64,000 bases of DNA from assembly GCF_002114285.1 (NCBI RefSeq), contig NZ_NEDJ01000002.1:1-64000 (forward strand). Direction: 5' to 3'. Under the pieces are notes generated by a model. It saw only the letters and a program-made list of their open reading frames with translations. It was not told the origin of the DNA and did no database searches. This document shows, in pieces, positions 43,310 to 52,464 of the stretch. Both the position numbers and the translations under genes were made by a program. Source of the DNA: Halorubrum ezzemoulense DSM 17463. Its GTDB lineage: Archaea > Halobacteriota > Halobacteria > Halobacteriales > Haloferacaceae. Position 1 is the first letter of the stretch; each line of letters begins with the position of its first letter.

Positions 43310-44422
43310 ATGAACAGGCGATACGTTCTCACCAGCGCGGCGGCCGTCTCTCTTCCACTTGCGGGCTGTAGCGGTTCGACCCCCGACGAGTCGGCGCCGC
43401 CGAACGGGTCCGAGGAAGCGTCCGACGGGGACGACAACGGCTCGGAGAATCAGACGGAAAGCACCGAAGACGCGGCGCCGACACTGGACGATTTCGACTA
43501 CCCGGACGGGGCACGTCAGGACGGTGTCGACGGAGCGACGCTGTTCGGCACGCACGAATCGACCCTGGTCGAGGCGGGGTCGTTGACGCACGAGGGGGAG
43601 CGCACCGACGTGTTCGACGACAACGAGTTCTCCCAGACGCAGACGAGCAAGTTCGACGACAACGCCGTCTCGCGTGAGGTAACGGAGAACGGGGAGACCG
43701 AGCGTGTCTGGTCGCCGGCCGACGAGGACGTGGCGTACGTCAGGATGGAGTCCGGGTTCGAGCAGGCCTACAGGGTGGACGAGCGCGCACCGCCGACGGA
43801 CGAGGTGACCGGGCTGAGCGAGTTCAGGCGGTACATCTCCGAGGTGGAGTGGGGAGCGGCGACGGAACTGGTCGAGACCGCGGGCGGCTTGGGGGTCGTC
43901 TACGAGTCGGTCGGCTACTCGGAGCGACTCAGCTTCGGGGAGATGCGGGAGTTCGACGCGTCGATAACGGTCAGCGAGTCCGGATTCGTGAGCCAGCTGG
44001 AGTACGATCAGACGGAGCTCCAGGGCGGCGAAACGATCGCGTTCGACGTTACGGCCGCGATAACCGCGGTCGGCGACACGAGCGTGGACGAGCCCGACTG
44101 GGCGGACGCGGCGCGAGAGCAGGGCGTCCGGTTCGACGTCGCGTTCACCGACGACGGCACCGCGTTCCGGGTGGAGATGACGGGCGGCGACGACGTGTCC
44201 CGAGACGCACGTATTCGTCTGCGAGACGAACGGGGGAGCGCCAGCAGCAGGCTTTCGGAGCCGCTCTCGGTCGGCGACGTGCTGTTCGTCGGACTCTCCG
44301 AGAGCGGCGGCCTCCTGATCGACGAGAGCGAAGCGCCCGCCGAGGCGCGACCGCTGGCCGGGGACCTTCGGCTCACCGTTCGCACGGAGTTCCCGCTTCT
44401 GACTCACACGCGGCGGCCGTAG
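43310..44422 (+). CDS. predicted haloarchaeal surface lipoprotein
   Basis: This 370-residue protein has a short twin-arginine-type signal (MNRRYVLTSAAAVSLPLAGC) and a lipobox LAGC, so it is exported by Tat and lipid-anchored at the Cys near residue 20. After the Cys comes a linker of about 50 residues rich in Asp, Glu, Ser and Gly, then a beta-rich acidic domain with no family I recognise. It has its own AT-rich promoter. Confidence 0.8.
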   Translation: MNRRYVLTSAAAVSLPLAGCSGSTPDESAPPNGSEEASDGDDNGSENQTESTEDAAPTLDDFDYPDGARQDGVDGATLFGTHESTLVEAGSLTHEGERTDVFDDNEFSQTQTSKFDDNAVSREVTENGETERVWSPADEDVAYVRMESGFEQAYRVDERAPPTDEVTGLSEFRRYISEVEWGAATELVETAGGLGVVYESVGYSERLSFGEMREFDASITVSESGFVSQLEYDQTELQGGETIAFDVTAAITAVGDTSVDEPDWADAAREQGVRFDVAFTDDGTAFRVEMTGGDDVSRDARIRLRDERGSASSRLSEPLSVGDVLFVGLSESGGLLIDESEAPAEARPLAGDLRLTVRTEFPLLTHTRRP

Positions 44423-44494
44423 TCCGCCGGACGCCGCTCGCTGTCGGCGTGGTGCGTTTCTAGGAAGAAGCCGGGTCAGGCGTCGAGACGACCC

Positions 44495-44731
44495 TTACAG
44501 CCGGTCGTCTTCGATGCTTCCGGGGTCTTCGGCGGTGTCGAACATGTTGTTCTCGGCGCCGTCGAGCATCTCGTCGCGGGGATCGTCGTCGACGACGCTC
44601 ACGTTGTACGCCTCGATGCCGGACGCGATGAGATCCTCGGCGGCCTGCTCCTCGGAAACGAACTCCTCATCGGCCAGCTGCTGAAACTCCGCGTACACGT
44701 CGTCCGAGAGGTTCAGCTCGAAAGTGGGCAT
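44495..44731 (-). CDS. small acidic protein, ribbon-helix-helix-like N-terminus (DUF7120-like)
   Basis: This 78-residue protein starts MPTFELNLSDDVYAEFQQLA, a strand followed by a helix as in CopG/RHH proteins. A second helix follows (EEQAAEDLIASGIEAYNVS), then an acidic tail. It could be a DNA-binding repressor, possibly autoregulatory, given that its TATA box is shared with the divergent gene. A DUF7120-like haloarchaeal family is my best match. Confidence 0.7.
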   Translation of the reverse strand: MPTFELNLSDDVYAEFQQLADEEFVSEEQAAEDLIASGIEAYNVSVVDDDPRDEMLDGAENNMFDTAEDPGSIEDDRL

Positions 44732-44752
44732 ACCTCCCGTATCGACCGGACG

Positions 44753-44762
44753 CTTTTAAATT
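44753..44762. promoter_or_regulatory. central TATA box of the divergent pair
   Basis: CTTTTAAATT is centred about 26 bases before the minus-strand ATG (44731), ideal for a leaderless transcript of the small RHH-like gene. For the plus-strand gene at 44803 it is about 46 bases away. Confidence 0.5.
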
Positions 44763-44802
44763 GTTCCCTCGTTTCGCGAGGCGTTCGGAGAGGCTGGTTC
44801 CA

Positions 44803-45189
44803 GTGAGCGACTCCGCCGAGACGATCATCGAAACGTACGACGACGGCCATCGGATCGTCCGCGAGGAGCGTGTCCGCCCCGACGCGTACCACTTCGACGG
44901 CCCCGACGGGCGCATCGCGCCGTCCGACCTCCCGCAGGCGGCCCGGCTGTACGCCGATCTGTACGCTATCGCCGGCGGGTTCGACGAGAGACAGACCGGC
45001 AGACGGGGTACCCCGCCCTCGGTCGTCCGAGCCGACGAGGAGGTCCGGATGACGTGTCTCGCCGTCAGGCTGTCGGTGGCGTACGCCGCCCGGGCGTTCG
45101 ACGTCGACGAGTCGATCGTCCGCGACGCCGTCGACGACGTCCACGCGCGGGGGTCGGAACTGCGATCACGGGCGGGCGAGAACGGCTGA
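44803..45189 (+). CDS. hypothetical acidic haloarchaeal protein
   Basis: This 128-residue soluble, mostly helical protein shows no motif I recognise. It has a beta-rich start (ETIIETYDDGHRIVREERV) and a central helix (QAARLYADLYAIAGGF) followed by a second helical half (VRMTCLAVRLSVAYAARAF). GTG 44803 was chosen as the start; TTG 44761 in frame would add 14 basic residues. It is divergent from the RHH-like gene, so the two may be regulated together. Confidence 0.65.
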   Translation: MSDSAETIIETYDDGHRIVREERVRPDAYHFDGPDGRIAPSDLPQAARLYADLYAIAGGFDERQTGRRGTPPSVVRADEEVRMTCLAVRLSVAYAARAFDVDESIVRDAVDDVHARGSELRSRAGENG

Positions 45190-45273
45190 GAACCCATCGC
45201 CGACGACGATCCGAACATCTGCTCAGGCGCCGCTCTTGGGCAGGACCGGACCGGGGGAGGGAACCGCGAGCGG

Positions 45274-45876
45274 CTACAGGTCGCTCCACGCGCCGAGGAA
45301 CCGCTGGACCGCGGTCAGGTGACCGACGACGGCGAACAGCGCGAGCAGCAGGCCGACGACGTTCAGTCCGGCGACGATCGGCGCCGAGTAGACCGCGGCG
45401 ACGACGCCCACGACGCCCATCAGCGCGAGCCGGTCGGCCCGGCCGAGGAGGCCGCCGTACTCGCGGCCGATCCCGACCGCCTGGATCTGCGTGCCGAGGT
45501 ACGAGGTGAGCAGGACGCCCGTGACGGCGGCGAAGCCCAGCGCGTACGCCTCCACGCCGGCCGTGAGCCCGCCGATGACAGCCACGTCGGCGTAGCGGTC
45601 GAGGACGTGGTCGAGGAAGTCCCCGCCGTCGGAGGCGATCTCCTGGTGGCGCGCGAGGGCGCCGTCCACGAGGTCGAGCCAGCCGTTGAGGAGGACGAGT
45701 AGCGCGCCGGCCGCGTACAGCGGCGTCGACCCGGCGGCGAAGGCCGCGGCGGCCCCGACCGCGACGAGGAAGGCGATCACGCTCACCTGGTCGGGCGAGA
45801 GGCCGAGCCTGTCGGCCGCGGACACCCACGGGCCGAGCAGCCGGTCGGCCACGGAGCGGTACTGGTCGAGGGTCAT
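45274..45876 (-). CDS. CDP-alcohol phosphatidyltransferase family membrane enzyme
   Basis: This 200-residue integral membrane enzyme has the family motif D-G-x2-A-R-x8-D-G-x3-D-x3-D, seen as NGWLDLVDGALARHQEIASD then GGDFLDHVLDRYAD, with the four Asp that bind the metal. It transfers a phosphatidyl (archaetidyl) group from a CDP-activated lipid to an alcohol; in archaea the acceptor could be inositol phosphate, serine or glycerol phosphate. It lies 26 bases after the AK6-like gene, so it is probably in one operon with it and hisC. Confidence 0.9.
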   Translation of the reverse strand: MTLDQYRSVADRLLGPWVSAADRLGLSPDQVSVIAFLVAVGAAAAFAAGSTPLYAAGALLVLLNGWLDLVDGALARHQEIASDGGDFLDHVLDRYADVAVIGGLTAGVEAYALGFAAVTGVLLTSYLGTQIQAVGIGREYGGLLGRADRLALMGVVGVVAAVYSAPIVAGLNVVGLLLALFAVVGHLTAVQRFLGAWSDL

Positions 45877-45902
45877 CTACCGTCTCGACGCTCGCGGCCG
45901 GC

Positions 45903-46460
45903 TCATATATAATCGATGAAGTCCACGGTGCCGGCGCTCGGCTCGCGCTCCCCCTCGATCGCCGCCCGGACCGCGTCAGCGACCGCCTCGGGGTCGCGGT
46001 CGGTGGCGTCCACCTCGTAGACGTTCTCCGCGCCGTGTTCGGCCACCGCCTCCGAGAGGATCACGTCGAGCGCCTCGCTCTCGGCGTTCTCGGCCGCCGT
46101 CTCGGCCGTCTCGCCGCGCGCCTCGAGTCGGGACTCGACCGTTTCGGGGTGACAGCGCAACACGACGACGCGGTCGACAGCGAACCGGTGCGCGAGGTGC
46201 GAGTCGAGGACCCCGGACCAGCCGCCGAGGTCCTCGCGGACCGCGTCGAGGTCGGCGACGAGCGTGTCGCGCTCGTCGTCGCGCTCGGTCCAGAGGTCGT
46301 CGTCGGACTTGATCCGGTCGTTGAGGTGGATCACGTCGTACTCCCCTTCGAGCAGCGCCGTCGCGGTCGTCTTCCCGGTTCCGGGCGTGCCCGTGACGGC
46401 GACGCGGTCGGCGCGGTCGCGGTCAGGGCTGGCGTCGGCGTCGTCGGCCCCCGCCGTCAC
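45903..46460 (-). CDS. AK6/Fap7-like adenylate kinase family NTPase
   Basis: This 185-residue P-loop kinase has GTPGTGKTT near residue 24, LNDRIKSDDDLW after it, and DSHLAHRFAVDRVVVLRCH, the HxxH-containing pattern of the AK6/Fap7 group. These proteins have adenylate kinase and ATPase activity and assist small-subunit ribosome maturation in eukaryotes and archaea. It starts at GTG 46460, overlapping the hisC stop by 4 bases, so it is translationally coupled to hisC. Confidence 0.9.
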   Translation of the reverse strand: MTAGADDADASPDRDRADRVAVTGTPGTGKTTATALLEGEYDVIHLNDRIKSDDDLWTERDDERDTLVADLDAVREDLGGWSGVLDSHLAHRFAVDRVVVLRCHPETVESRLEARGETAETAAENAESEALDVILSEAVAEHGAENVYEVDATDRDPEAVADAVRAAIEGEREPSAGTVDFIDYI

Positions 46461-47551
46461 GCCCGAACACCGAGGTCGAGGTCGGCCAGCGTCTCGTTGA
46501 GCAGTTCGACCGCCTCGCGGGTCTCCTCGCGGGTCCCCGTCGAGATACGGACGTGCTCGGGGAGCCCGAACGAGGTACAGTCGCGGATGATCACGCCGCG
46601 CTCTTGAGCCGCCTCCGCGACGCGCTCGCCGTCCCCCACCGCGGCGAGGACGAAGTTCCCCGCGGAGTCGACGGTGGGCGCGTCGAGCTCGTCCGCGATG
46701 TACTCGCGGGCCCAGCGGGCGGACTCGATCGACTGCTCGACGTGGTCCTCGTCGTCGAGCGCGGCGAGGGCGGCCCGGCACGCCAGCTCGTTGGCCGCGA
46801 ACGGCGTGTTGACGCGGGCGTACGCCTCGCCCCACGCCTCGGGGACGACGCTGTACCCGATCCGGAGCCCGGCGAGCCCGTACGCCTTCGAGAAGGTGCG
46901 CAGGACCGCCACGTCGTCGCGCTCGTCGGCGAGCGGGATCGCGCTGTCGACGTCCGAGAACTCCCCGTACGCCTCGTCGACGACGACCAGCGTCTCCGGC
47001 GCGGTCGCGTCGGCGATCGCCTCGACCTCGTCGAGCGGCATCATCGAGCCAGAGGGGTTGTGCGGCGAGGTGACGTAGACGATGCGCTCGCCCCCGTAGG
47101 CGGACAGCACCGTCTCCGCGTCCTGCGCGAAGCCGTCGGCGGTCGAGAGCTCGTACTCGGTCACCTCGCCGTGGTGGTACCGCGAGGACATCGCGTAGTA
47201 CGCGAAGCCGGGGCTCGGCACCAACACCTCGTCGCCCGGCTCCAGCGCGGCCCGAGAGAGGTAGTCGATCGAGCCGTCGGCGCCGGGCGAGACCCACACC
47301 TGCTCGTCGTCGACGCCCCACTTCTCGGCGATCTTCGCGGTGAGGTCCGTGTGCGAGGACTTCGGGTACTGGTTCACGCGGTCGGCGTGGTCGCGAATGG
47401 CCTCAACGGCCGCCGGGCTCGGGCCGTGCGGGTTCTCGTTCGAGGAGAGCTTGATGAGGTCGTCGGGGTCGATCCCGCGCTCGCGGGCGACCTCCTCGAC
47501 GCCCCGCCCGGGCACGTACGGCGAGTGATCGGAGAGATCCCGTGGTCGCAT
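46457..47551 (-). CDS. hisC: histidinol-phosphate aminotransferase
   Basis: This 364-residue PLP enzyme exchanges glutamate for imidazole-acetol phosphate in histidine biosynthesis. It has the opening SNENPHGPSPAA, SPHNPSGS, VVVDEAYGEF and the PLP lysine in RTFSKAYGLAGLRIGYS, with the C-terminal RISTGTREE. The length is normal for HisC. It is the first gene of a likely three-gene operon (hisC, AK6-like kinase, CDP-alcohol transferase). Confidence 0.95.
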   Translation of the reverse strand: MRPRDLSDHSPYVPGRGVEEVARERGIDPDDLIKLSSNENPHGPSPAAVEAIRDHADRVNQYPKSSHTDLTAKIAEKWGVDDEQVWVSPGADGSIDYLSRAALEPGDEVLVPSPGFAYYAMSSRYHHGEVTEYELSTADGFAQDAETVLSAYGGERIVYVTSPHNPSGSMMPLDEVEAIADATAPETLVVVDEAYGEFSDVDSAIPLADERDDVAVLRTFSKAYGLAGLRIGYSVVPEAWGEAYARVNTPFAANELACRAALAALDDEDHVEQSIESARWAREYIADELDAPTVDSAGNFVLAAVGDGERVAEAAQERGVIIRDCTSFGLPEHVRISTGTREETREAVELLNETLADLDLGVRA

Positions 47552-47634
47552 GCCCGGAGGTCGGGGGCGGTCGGGCTTAAGGGTGGTCTTGACGGACGCC
47601 GGTCACGGCGCTCCCGGGTCGGTGTCGGGAGCGC

Positions 47635-49080
47635 TCACGGGGGCGAACCCGCGCCGCGCAGCCGCCTCTCCGCCTCGGCGACGACGTCGGGCCGTCCCGC
47701 CAGGTCGACGGCCATCGTCTCGCCGCCGTACTCGACGCCCGCGACCACCGCTCGGTCGTACGCCCACGAGAGCGCGGCCTGCGCGTCCCCGCCGTTCTGG
47801 ACCTCGACGGTCGCCGTCGCCGTCGGCAGCGCGTCCGCCACCGCGTCCGCGAGGTCGCCGAGCCCCGACTCGTCCCGGACGCTCACCGGAACCGGCGACC
47901 GGAGCGCGTCGGCGACGGGCGCGTCCCGCGGGCCGAGTTCGGCGACGACGGTTTCGTACGCCTCGACGGCGGACGCGAGCCCGTCGGCATCGACCTCGTC
48001 GACCTTCGACAGGACGGGGACGACCGGGCCGTCGGTCGCTTCGATCGCCGACAGCGACGCGCTGAGCTTCCGACGGAGGGCCGCGGGGTCGTCGCTCGCG
48101 TCCACGACGAGCAGCGCGCAGTCGGCGGCCCGGACCGCGTCGATGGTGGCGCGGAACGAGCGCACCGCCTCGTGCGGCAGCCCGTCGAGGAACCCGACGG
48201 TGTCCGTGAGCAGGGTGCGCCGTCCGGCGACGGTCGCGCGACGCGTGGTCGTCGAGAGCGTCTCGAACGGGCGGTCGGCGACCGCGAGCGCACCGGCGTC
48301 GTCCGCCGGGTCCCCCGCGGCCGTGTCGGCGCGCGCTGCGGGCCGATCCGAGGCCTCGGCACCGAAATCGGGGTCGTCGACCTCGTCCGCGAGCCGCCGC
48401 GCCAGCGTCGACTTCCCGGCGTTGGTGTAGCCCGCGAGGGCGATCAGGTCGAACCCGGCGTCGCGGCGCTCCGCCCTGCGCGCCGCGCGGTCGTCGGCGA
48501 TCTCTTCGAGCGCGCGCTCGGCCGACTCGATCCGCTTCTCGACGTCGAGGACGCGGCTGTCGCCCTCCGGCCGGAGGCGCACGTCCTCGCTCGCGTCGCG
48601 GGCGACCGCCTCCCGGAGTCTCAGCAGCTCGTAGCGGAGCCGCGCCAGCTCCAGCTGTCGGTCGGCGGCCCGCGAGTCGGCGGCGTCGGCGAACAGCTCC
48701 AAGGCCAATCGCGGGCGGTCGACGACCGCGGTCCCGGTCGGCAGCAGGTCGCCGAGTGAGAACGTCTGTCCCGGCGACAGGCTGCCGTCGTAGATGACGG
48801 CCTCGGCGTCGGCGTCGGCCGCGAGCCGCATCAGCTCCTCCGCCTTCCCGCGCCCGAGGTCGTAGGTCGGGTCCTCGCGCCGTCGCTGGGTGACCTCGCC
48901 GACCACCGCGTAGCCGGCCGCAGCGGCCAGCTCGCGGATCTCCGTTGTGTCTGGCGGGTCGTCCTCGGACCGCGCCGCGACTATCGCTCGGGTCGCATCG
49001 CTGTGTGCGGCGTCGGTCTCGGTTGTGCTCGGTCCGCTCGATTCGTCGCGTTCGTTCGTCGCGTCGTCGTCTCGTGACAT
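47635..49080 (-). CDS. second HflX-like GTPase, divergent
   Basis: This 481-residue paralogue of the gene at 6744-8102 has the HflX N-terminal domain (GRGKAEEL near residue 76), a P-loop GYTNAGKST (217-225) and DTVGF (293-297). Three features differ: the linker lacks the GxGE core found in copy 1; the base-specificity motif NKxD reads SKVD (358-361); and an Ala/Asp-rich insertion of about 35 residues sits between the P-loop and the switch region. It is probably still a GTPase but with altered nucleotide preference or partner. It follows hisC on the same strand with about 83 bases between. Confidence 0.88.
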   Translation of the reverse strand: MSRDDDATNERDESSGPSTTETDAAHSDATRAIVAARSEDDPPDTTEIRELAAAAGYAVVGEVTQRRREDPTYDLGRGKAEELMRLAADADAEAVIYDGSLSPGQTFSLGDLLPTGTAVVDRPRLALELFADAADSRAADRQLELARLRYELLRLREAVARDASEDVRLRPEGDSRVLDVEKRIESAERALEEIADDRAARRAERRDAGFDLIALAGYTNAGKSTLARRLADEVDDPDFGAEASDRPAARADTAAGDPADDAGALAVADRPFETLSTTTRRATVAGRRTLLTDTVGFLDGLPHEAVRSFRATIDAVRAADCALLVVDASDDPAALRRKLSASLSAIEATDGPVVPVLSKVDEVDADGLASAVEAYETVVAELGPRDAPVADALRSPVPVSVRDESGLGDLADAVADALPTATATVEVQNGGDAQAALSWAYDRAVVAGVEYGGETMAVDLAGRPDVVAEAERRLRGAGSPP

Positions 49081-49360
49081 TCGGTCGGGCGCTCGCGTCG
49101 GCCCGGAGAGGGGAGCGTCTCCGCTCCGCGTGCGGTCTCGGCGGCGCGTCCGATCGGTCGATCTGATTCGGACCGGTTGTCCCGCGTCCGACGGGGCCGG
49201 CCGGCGTCGGATCGCGCCGCGACGGTGCCGTCAAGGTTCGGCGACGAACGAACTGGTCTCCATACCTCCGACTCCGGGGGCTGGCATATAAGCGTTCACC
49301 GGAAACGAGGTGTGGTACCGAGCTACAGGAACGGCCGGACAGGTCGGTCGGTCCGGGCGT

Positions 49361-50104
49361 TCAGGGGACGCGAACGTCGTGTTCGAGCGTGCCGACGCCC
49401 TCGATCTCGATCTCCACCGTGTCCCCGTCAGAGAGGGCGCCGACCCCCTCCGGCGTGCCAGTGGCGATGACGTCGCCGGGCTCGAGCGTGAGGTACGTCG
49501 TGATCTCCTCGATCAGCGTCGGCACGTCGAAGATCATGTGCTCGCGGTCGCTCGACTGCTTCGTCTCGCCGTTGACGCGGAGATCGACGCTCGCGTCGGC
49601 GGGAACCTCGTCGGGCGTCGCGAGGACCGGGCCGAGCGGCGCGGCGCCGTCGAACGCCTTCCCGCGCACCCAGTTCTGCTCGCGGTTCTGGTCGTCGCGG
49701 TTCGACACGTCGTTCATGCAGGTGAACCCCGCGACGACCTCCATGGCGTCGGCGGCGTCGACCGCCTTACACTGCTCGCCGATCACGACCGCGAACTCCG
49801 CCTCCCAGTCGATCCGGTCTTTGCCGGCCGGGACGGTCACGGTGTCGCCGTGGCTCGCCACCGCGTTCGGCGGCTTGAGGAAGAGCAGCGGGCGGTCGGG
49901 CACGTCGTTCCCGAGCTCTTCTGCGTGGTCGGCGTAGTTGCGGCCGATACAGACGATCTTCGAGGGCTCGCTCGGCGCGAGCACGTCGATCGCGGGGTCC
50001 GAGAGCGCGTACGCCTCGCCGCCGAAGGCGACCGTGTCGGTCGCCGGGTCGTACTCGCCGTCGCGGATCGATCCGGCCGGATCGCGGAACCGTACGTGGT
50101 ACAT
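49361..50104 (-). CDS. fumarylacetoacetate hydrolase family protein
   Basis: This 247-residue FAH-fold metal enzyme has the motifs CIGRNYADHAEE and DWEAEFAVVIG with Mg2+-binding Glu residues, FTCMNDVSNRD, KAFDGAAPLGP and GDVIATGTPEGVGAL. Members act as 2-hydroxyhepta-diene-dioate isomerases, acylpyruvate hydrolases or oxaloacetate tautomerases; the exact reaction is not clear. It starts at 50104. It stands alone; the minus-strand gene before it (zinc-ribbon membrane protein) ends about 95 bases away. Confidence 0.9.
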   Translation of the reverse strand: MYHVRFRDPAGSIRDGEYDPATDTVAFGGEAYALSDPAIDVLAPSEPSKIVCIGRNYADHAEELGNDVPDRPLLFLKPPNAVASHGDTVTVPAGKDRIDWEAEFAVVIGEQCKAVDAADAMEVVAGFTCMNDVSNRDDQNREQNWVRGKAFDGAAPLGPVLATPDEVPADASVDLRVNGETKQSSDREHMIFDVPTLIEEITTYLTLEPGDVIATGTPEGVGALSDGDTVEIEIEGVGTLEHDVRVP

Positions 50105-50199
50105 ACGAGGCCGAACGGGCGGCCGCCCGAAAAGCGTTCGCGGAGGGGCAAGCGACGACCCATCGAAGGAAGCGACGACCGCGGCGGAGGGGCCCCGAC

Positions 50200-51327
50200 T
50201 CACTCGGCGGAGTCAGCCGACTCGCGGACCGAGTCAGTCGCTGACTCCGCGCTCGAACCGTCGCCCACGGCGTCGTCCGCGGGACGGCCCGCGCCGCCGT
50301 CCGCGGCCTCGTCGTCGACCGCGACCCTCTCGTCGGCGAGGTCGCCGAGCGACGGCGAGTCGACGCGGTCGCCGAACAGCTCCGAGCGCGCGCAGTCGAC
50401 GCAGTAGTGGTTGTGGCGGACCGAGTGGGTGCGGACGGGGACGCCGGCGACGAGCGTCTCGTCGCGGCGCCGCCTGACGAGTCCGCGGTCGAACTCTTGC
50501 CCGCAGACCACGCAGGGATCGTCGACGGACTCGGGCGGTCGGACGATCCGGTGGTCGACCGTCCGCTGCCGACCGAACCGCGTGATCCCGTGGCGGCGGT
50601 CGAGCCGTCGGCGGACTGGCGGAGCGACGCCGAGGCCGAGCCCCGCGAACGCGAGGCCGATCAGCGCGGCCGGCGGGGAGCCAGACTCGACCGAGAGGAA
50701 CGCGATCCAACCGCCGATCAGCAGCAGCAGCGCGGTCAGGACGTACGCGGAGGCGGTCTCGACCCGACCGCCGCCACCGTCGCCGCTCGACGGGGCGCGC
50801 GCGGTCGTCTCGTCGCCGCGGACGAGTCGGCGCCGTTCGGCCAGCTTGGAGTAGTGCCACCAGCCGTACAGCAGGTTGCCGATGCCGCTGGTGAAGATGA
50901 ACAGGAGGATGTGGACGCCGACGGAGCCGATCCCCCTGTCGACGAGGACGACGCGGTCGCCGTCGTCCCGCTCCACGTCCCACCCGGCGTCGAGGTGGTC
51001 CTGAACGCGGCGCCTGAAGGCGCGCTCGCTCTCGCCCGGGGACGGCTCCGAGCGAGAGGCGCGTTCCGCATCGCTCGGGCGCTCGGCCGCGTCGGTCCGG
51101 CTCTCTGACGCGGCCGGGGCGGACCCGTCGCCCGACCGCGACGCGCCGCAGTTCGAGCAGAACCGGTCGTCCTCGTCGAACGCCTCGCCGCACTCGGCGC
51201 AGTACGCGGCGGGGCCGTCGAGGTCGGCGCCGCAGTCGGGGCAGAAGCTCGCCCCGGCCGGAACCGCCTGAGCACACTCGTGACACCGGTCGGTCGGCGG
51301 CGGGGCGTCGGTCCGCTTGGAGGGCAT
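50200..51327 (-). CDS. multi-zinc-ribbon membrane protein
   Basis: This 375-residue protein carries zinc-ribbon Cys pairs near its N-terminus (CHEC, CPDC, CAEC, CSNC) and another pair near the C-terminus (CVVCGQ, CVDCAR). An acidic, Ser-rich linker follows the N-terminal ribbons. Hydrophobic segments lie in the middle (SVGVHILLFIFTSGIGNLLYG, AYVLTALLLLIGGWIAFLSV and AALIGLAFAGLGLGV). No enzyme domain is visible. It looks like a membrane-anchored metal-binding or scaffolding protein of unknown role. Confidence 0.75.
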   Translation of the reverse strand: MPSKRTDAPPPTDRCHECAQAVPAGASFCPDCGADLDGPAAYCAECGEAFDEDDRFCSNCGASRSGDGSAPAASESRTDAAERPSDAERASRSEPSPGESERAFRRRVQDHLDAGWDVERDDGDRVVLVDRGIGSVGVHILLFIFTSGIGNLLYGWWHYSKLAERRRLVRGDETTARAPSSGDGGGGRVETASAYVLTALLLLIGGWIAFLSVESGSPPAALIGLAFAGLGLGVAPPVRRRLDRRHGITRFGRQRTVDHRIVRPPESVDDPCVVCGQEFDRGLVRRRRDETLVAGVPVRTHSVRHNHYCVDCARSELFGDRVDSPSLGDLADERVAVDDEAADGGAGRPADDAVGDGSSAESATDSVRESADSAE

Positions 51328-51366
51328 CGACAGTCGGTTCGCGCGGGGGCGAGTTAACTCCTCTCC

Positions 51367-52464
51367 TCACCGCCGGCGGAGCCGGATCGACACGTCGTTC
51401 CCGCCGAGGTCGCTCGCGCCGAACGAGAGCTCTCCGCCGAACGTCTCGACGGTCAGCTCAGCGAGCCAGAGCCCGAGCCCGCTTCCGTGGTGCGTCGGCG
51501 TTATCGCCGATCCGTCGCGGATCACGTCCCGTTCGTCGGCCGGGATCTGGGGGCCGTCGTCCTCAACGTGGATCACGACCCACTCCCCGGACGCCGCGCC
51601 CGAGAGGCCCTCCGCGCTCGTTATCCGGAGACGGACCCGGGGCTCCGGGCTCGGATTGTGCTCGATCGCGTTGTCGACGAGGCTGTCGACCGCGTACCGG
51701 AGCCGGCTGTCGGCCATCACCCGACCCGTCTCGCCGGTCTCGATCTCGATGTCGGCGCTCGGCGTCCGCTCTCGGTGGTCGTCGACGACGGCGCGCACCG
51801 TCGGTTCGGGGTCGATGTCGGCCACCTCGTCGGTCGGATGTTCGAGGACCTGACGGATGTGGTTGGCCTCGTCGGCCAGCTGTTCGAGCTCGTGGGCGGC
51901 GCGCTCGATCGTGGCCGCCACATCGACGGTCTCGCCGCGTCGATCCTCCAGTTGGGCCAGCAACCGCGTCGTGTGGCCGGCGACGACGTTTGCGTTGTTA
52001 CGGAGGTTGTGCCGGAGGATCCGGTTCAACACCTCCAGCCGCCGCTCGTTTCTGGACACCTCCGTGAGGTCGGTGTAGACCGCGAAGCCGCCGTCGGGGG
52101 TGTCGTCGTCCGCGTCGCCGGTCGCGTACGGGATCCCCCGGTAGAGGAACTCGCGGAGGCCGGTCGCGGTCTCACGGGTCACCTGCTGGTAGTTGATCGC
52201 GCCGGAGGCGGTGTTCGTGTCCAACTCCCTCGCCTCCGCGAGCTTCCAGTCGGGGACGACCCACTCGTTGAGCGACTCGCCGCGAATGTCGTCGGCCTCG
52301 TAGCCGAAGACGTCGACGAACGCCCGATTGACGTCGCTGACCGTTGGCTCTCCGTCGGCGAGCGTGAACTCAACGACCGCGTCCTGAACGTGTTCGATGA
52401 GGTGACGATATCGGCCGTCATTCGAGCCGTCCGCGACGCGTTCGTCGGTCGGCTCACCCGCCAT
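51367..52464 (-). CDS. PAS-domain sensor histidine kinase
   Basis: This 365-residue cytoplasmic kinase has one PAS domain (about 20-140; IEHVQDAVVEFTLADGEPTVSDVNRAF), then an H-box RILRHNLRNNANVV, N-box VDNAIEHN, and the ATP lid DDGPQIP and GSGLGLWLAE. No transmembrane segment is seen, so the input is internal (redox, ligand or light through PAS). No response regulator is adjacent. Confidence 0.92.
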   Translation of the reverse strand: MAGEPTDERVADGSNDGRYRHLIEHVQDAVVEFTLADGEPTVSDVNRAFVDVFGYEADDIRGESLNEWVVPDWKLAEARELDTNTASGAINYQQVTRETATGLREFLYRGIPYATGDADDDTPDGGFAVYTDLTEVSRNERRLEVLNRILRHNLRNNANVVAGHTTRLLAQLEDRRGETVDVAATIERAAHELEQLADEANHIRQVLEHPTDEVADIDPEPTVRAVVDDHRERTPSADIEIETGETGRVMADSRLRYAVDSLVDNAIEHNPSPEPRVRLRITSAEGLSGAASGEWVVIHVEDDGPQIPADERDVIRDGSAITPTHHGSGLGLWLAELTVETFGGELSFGASDLGGNDVSIRLRRR

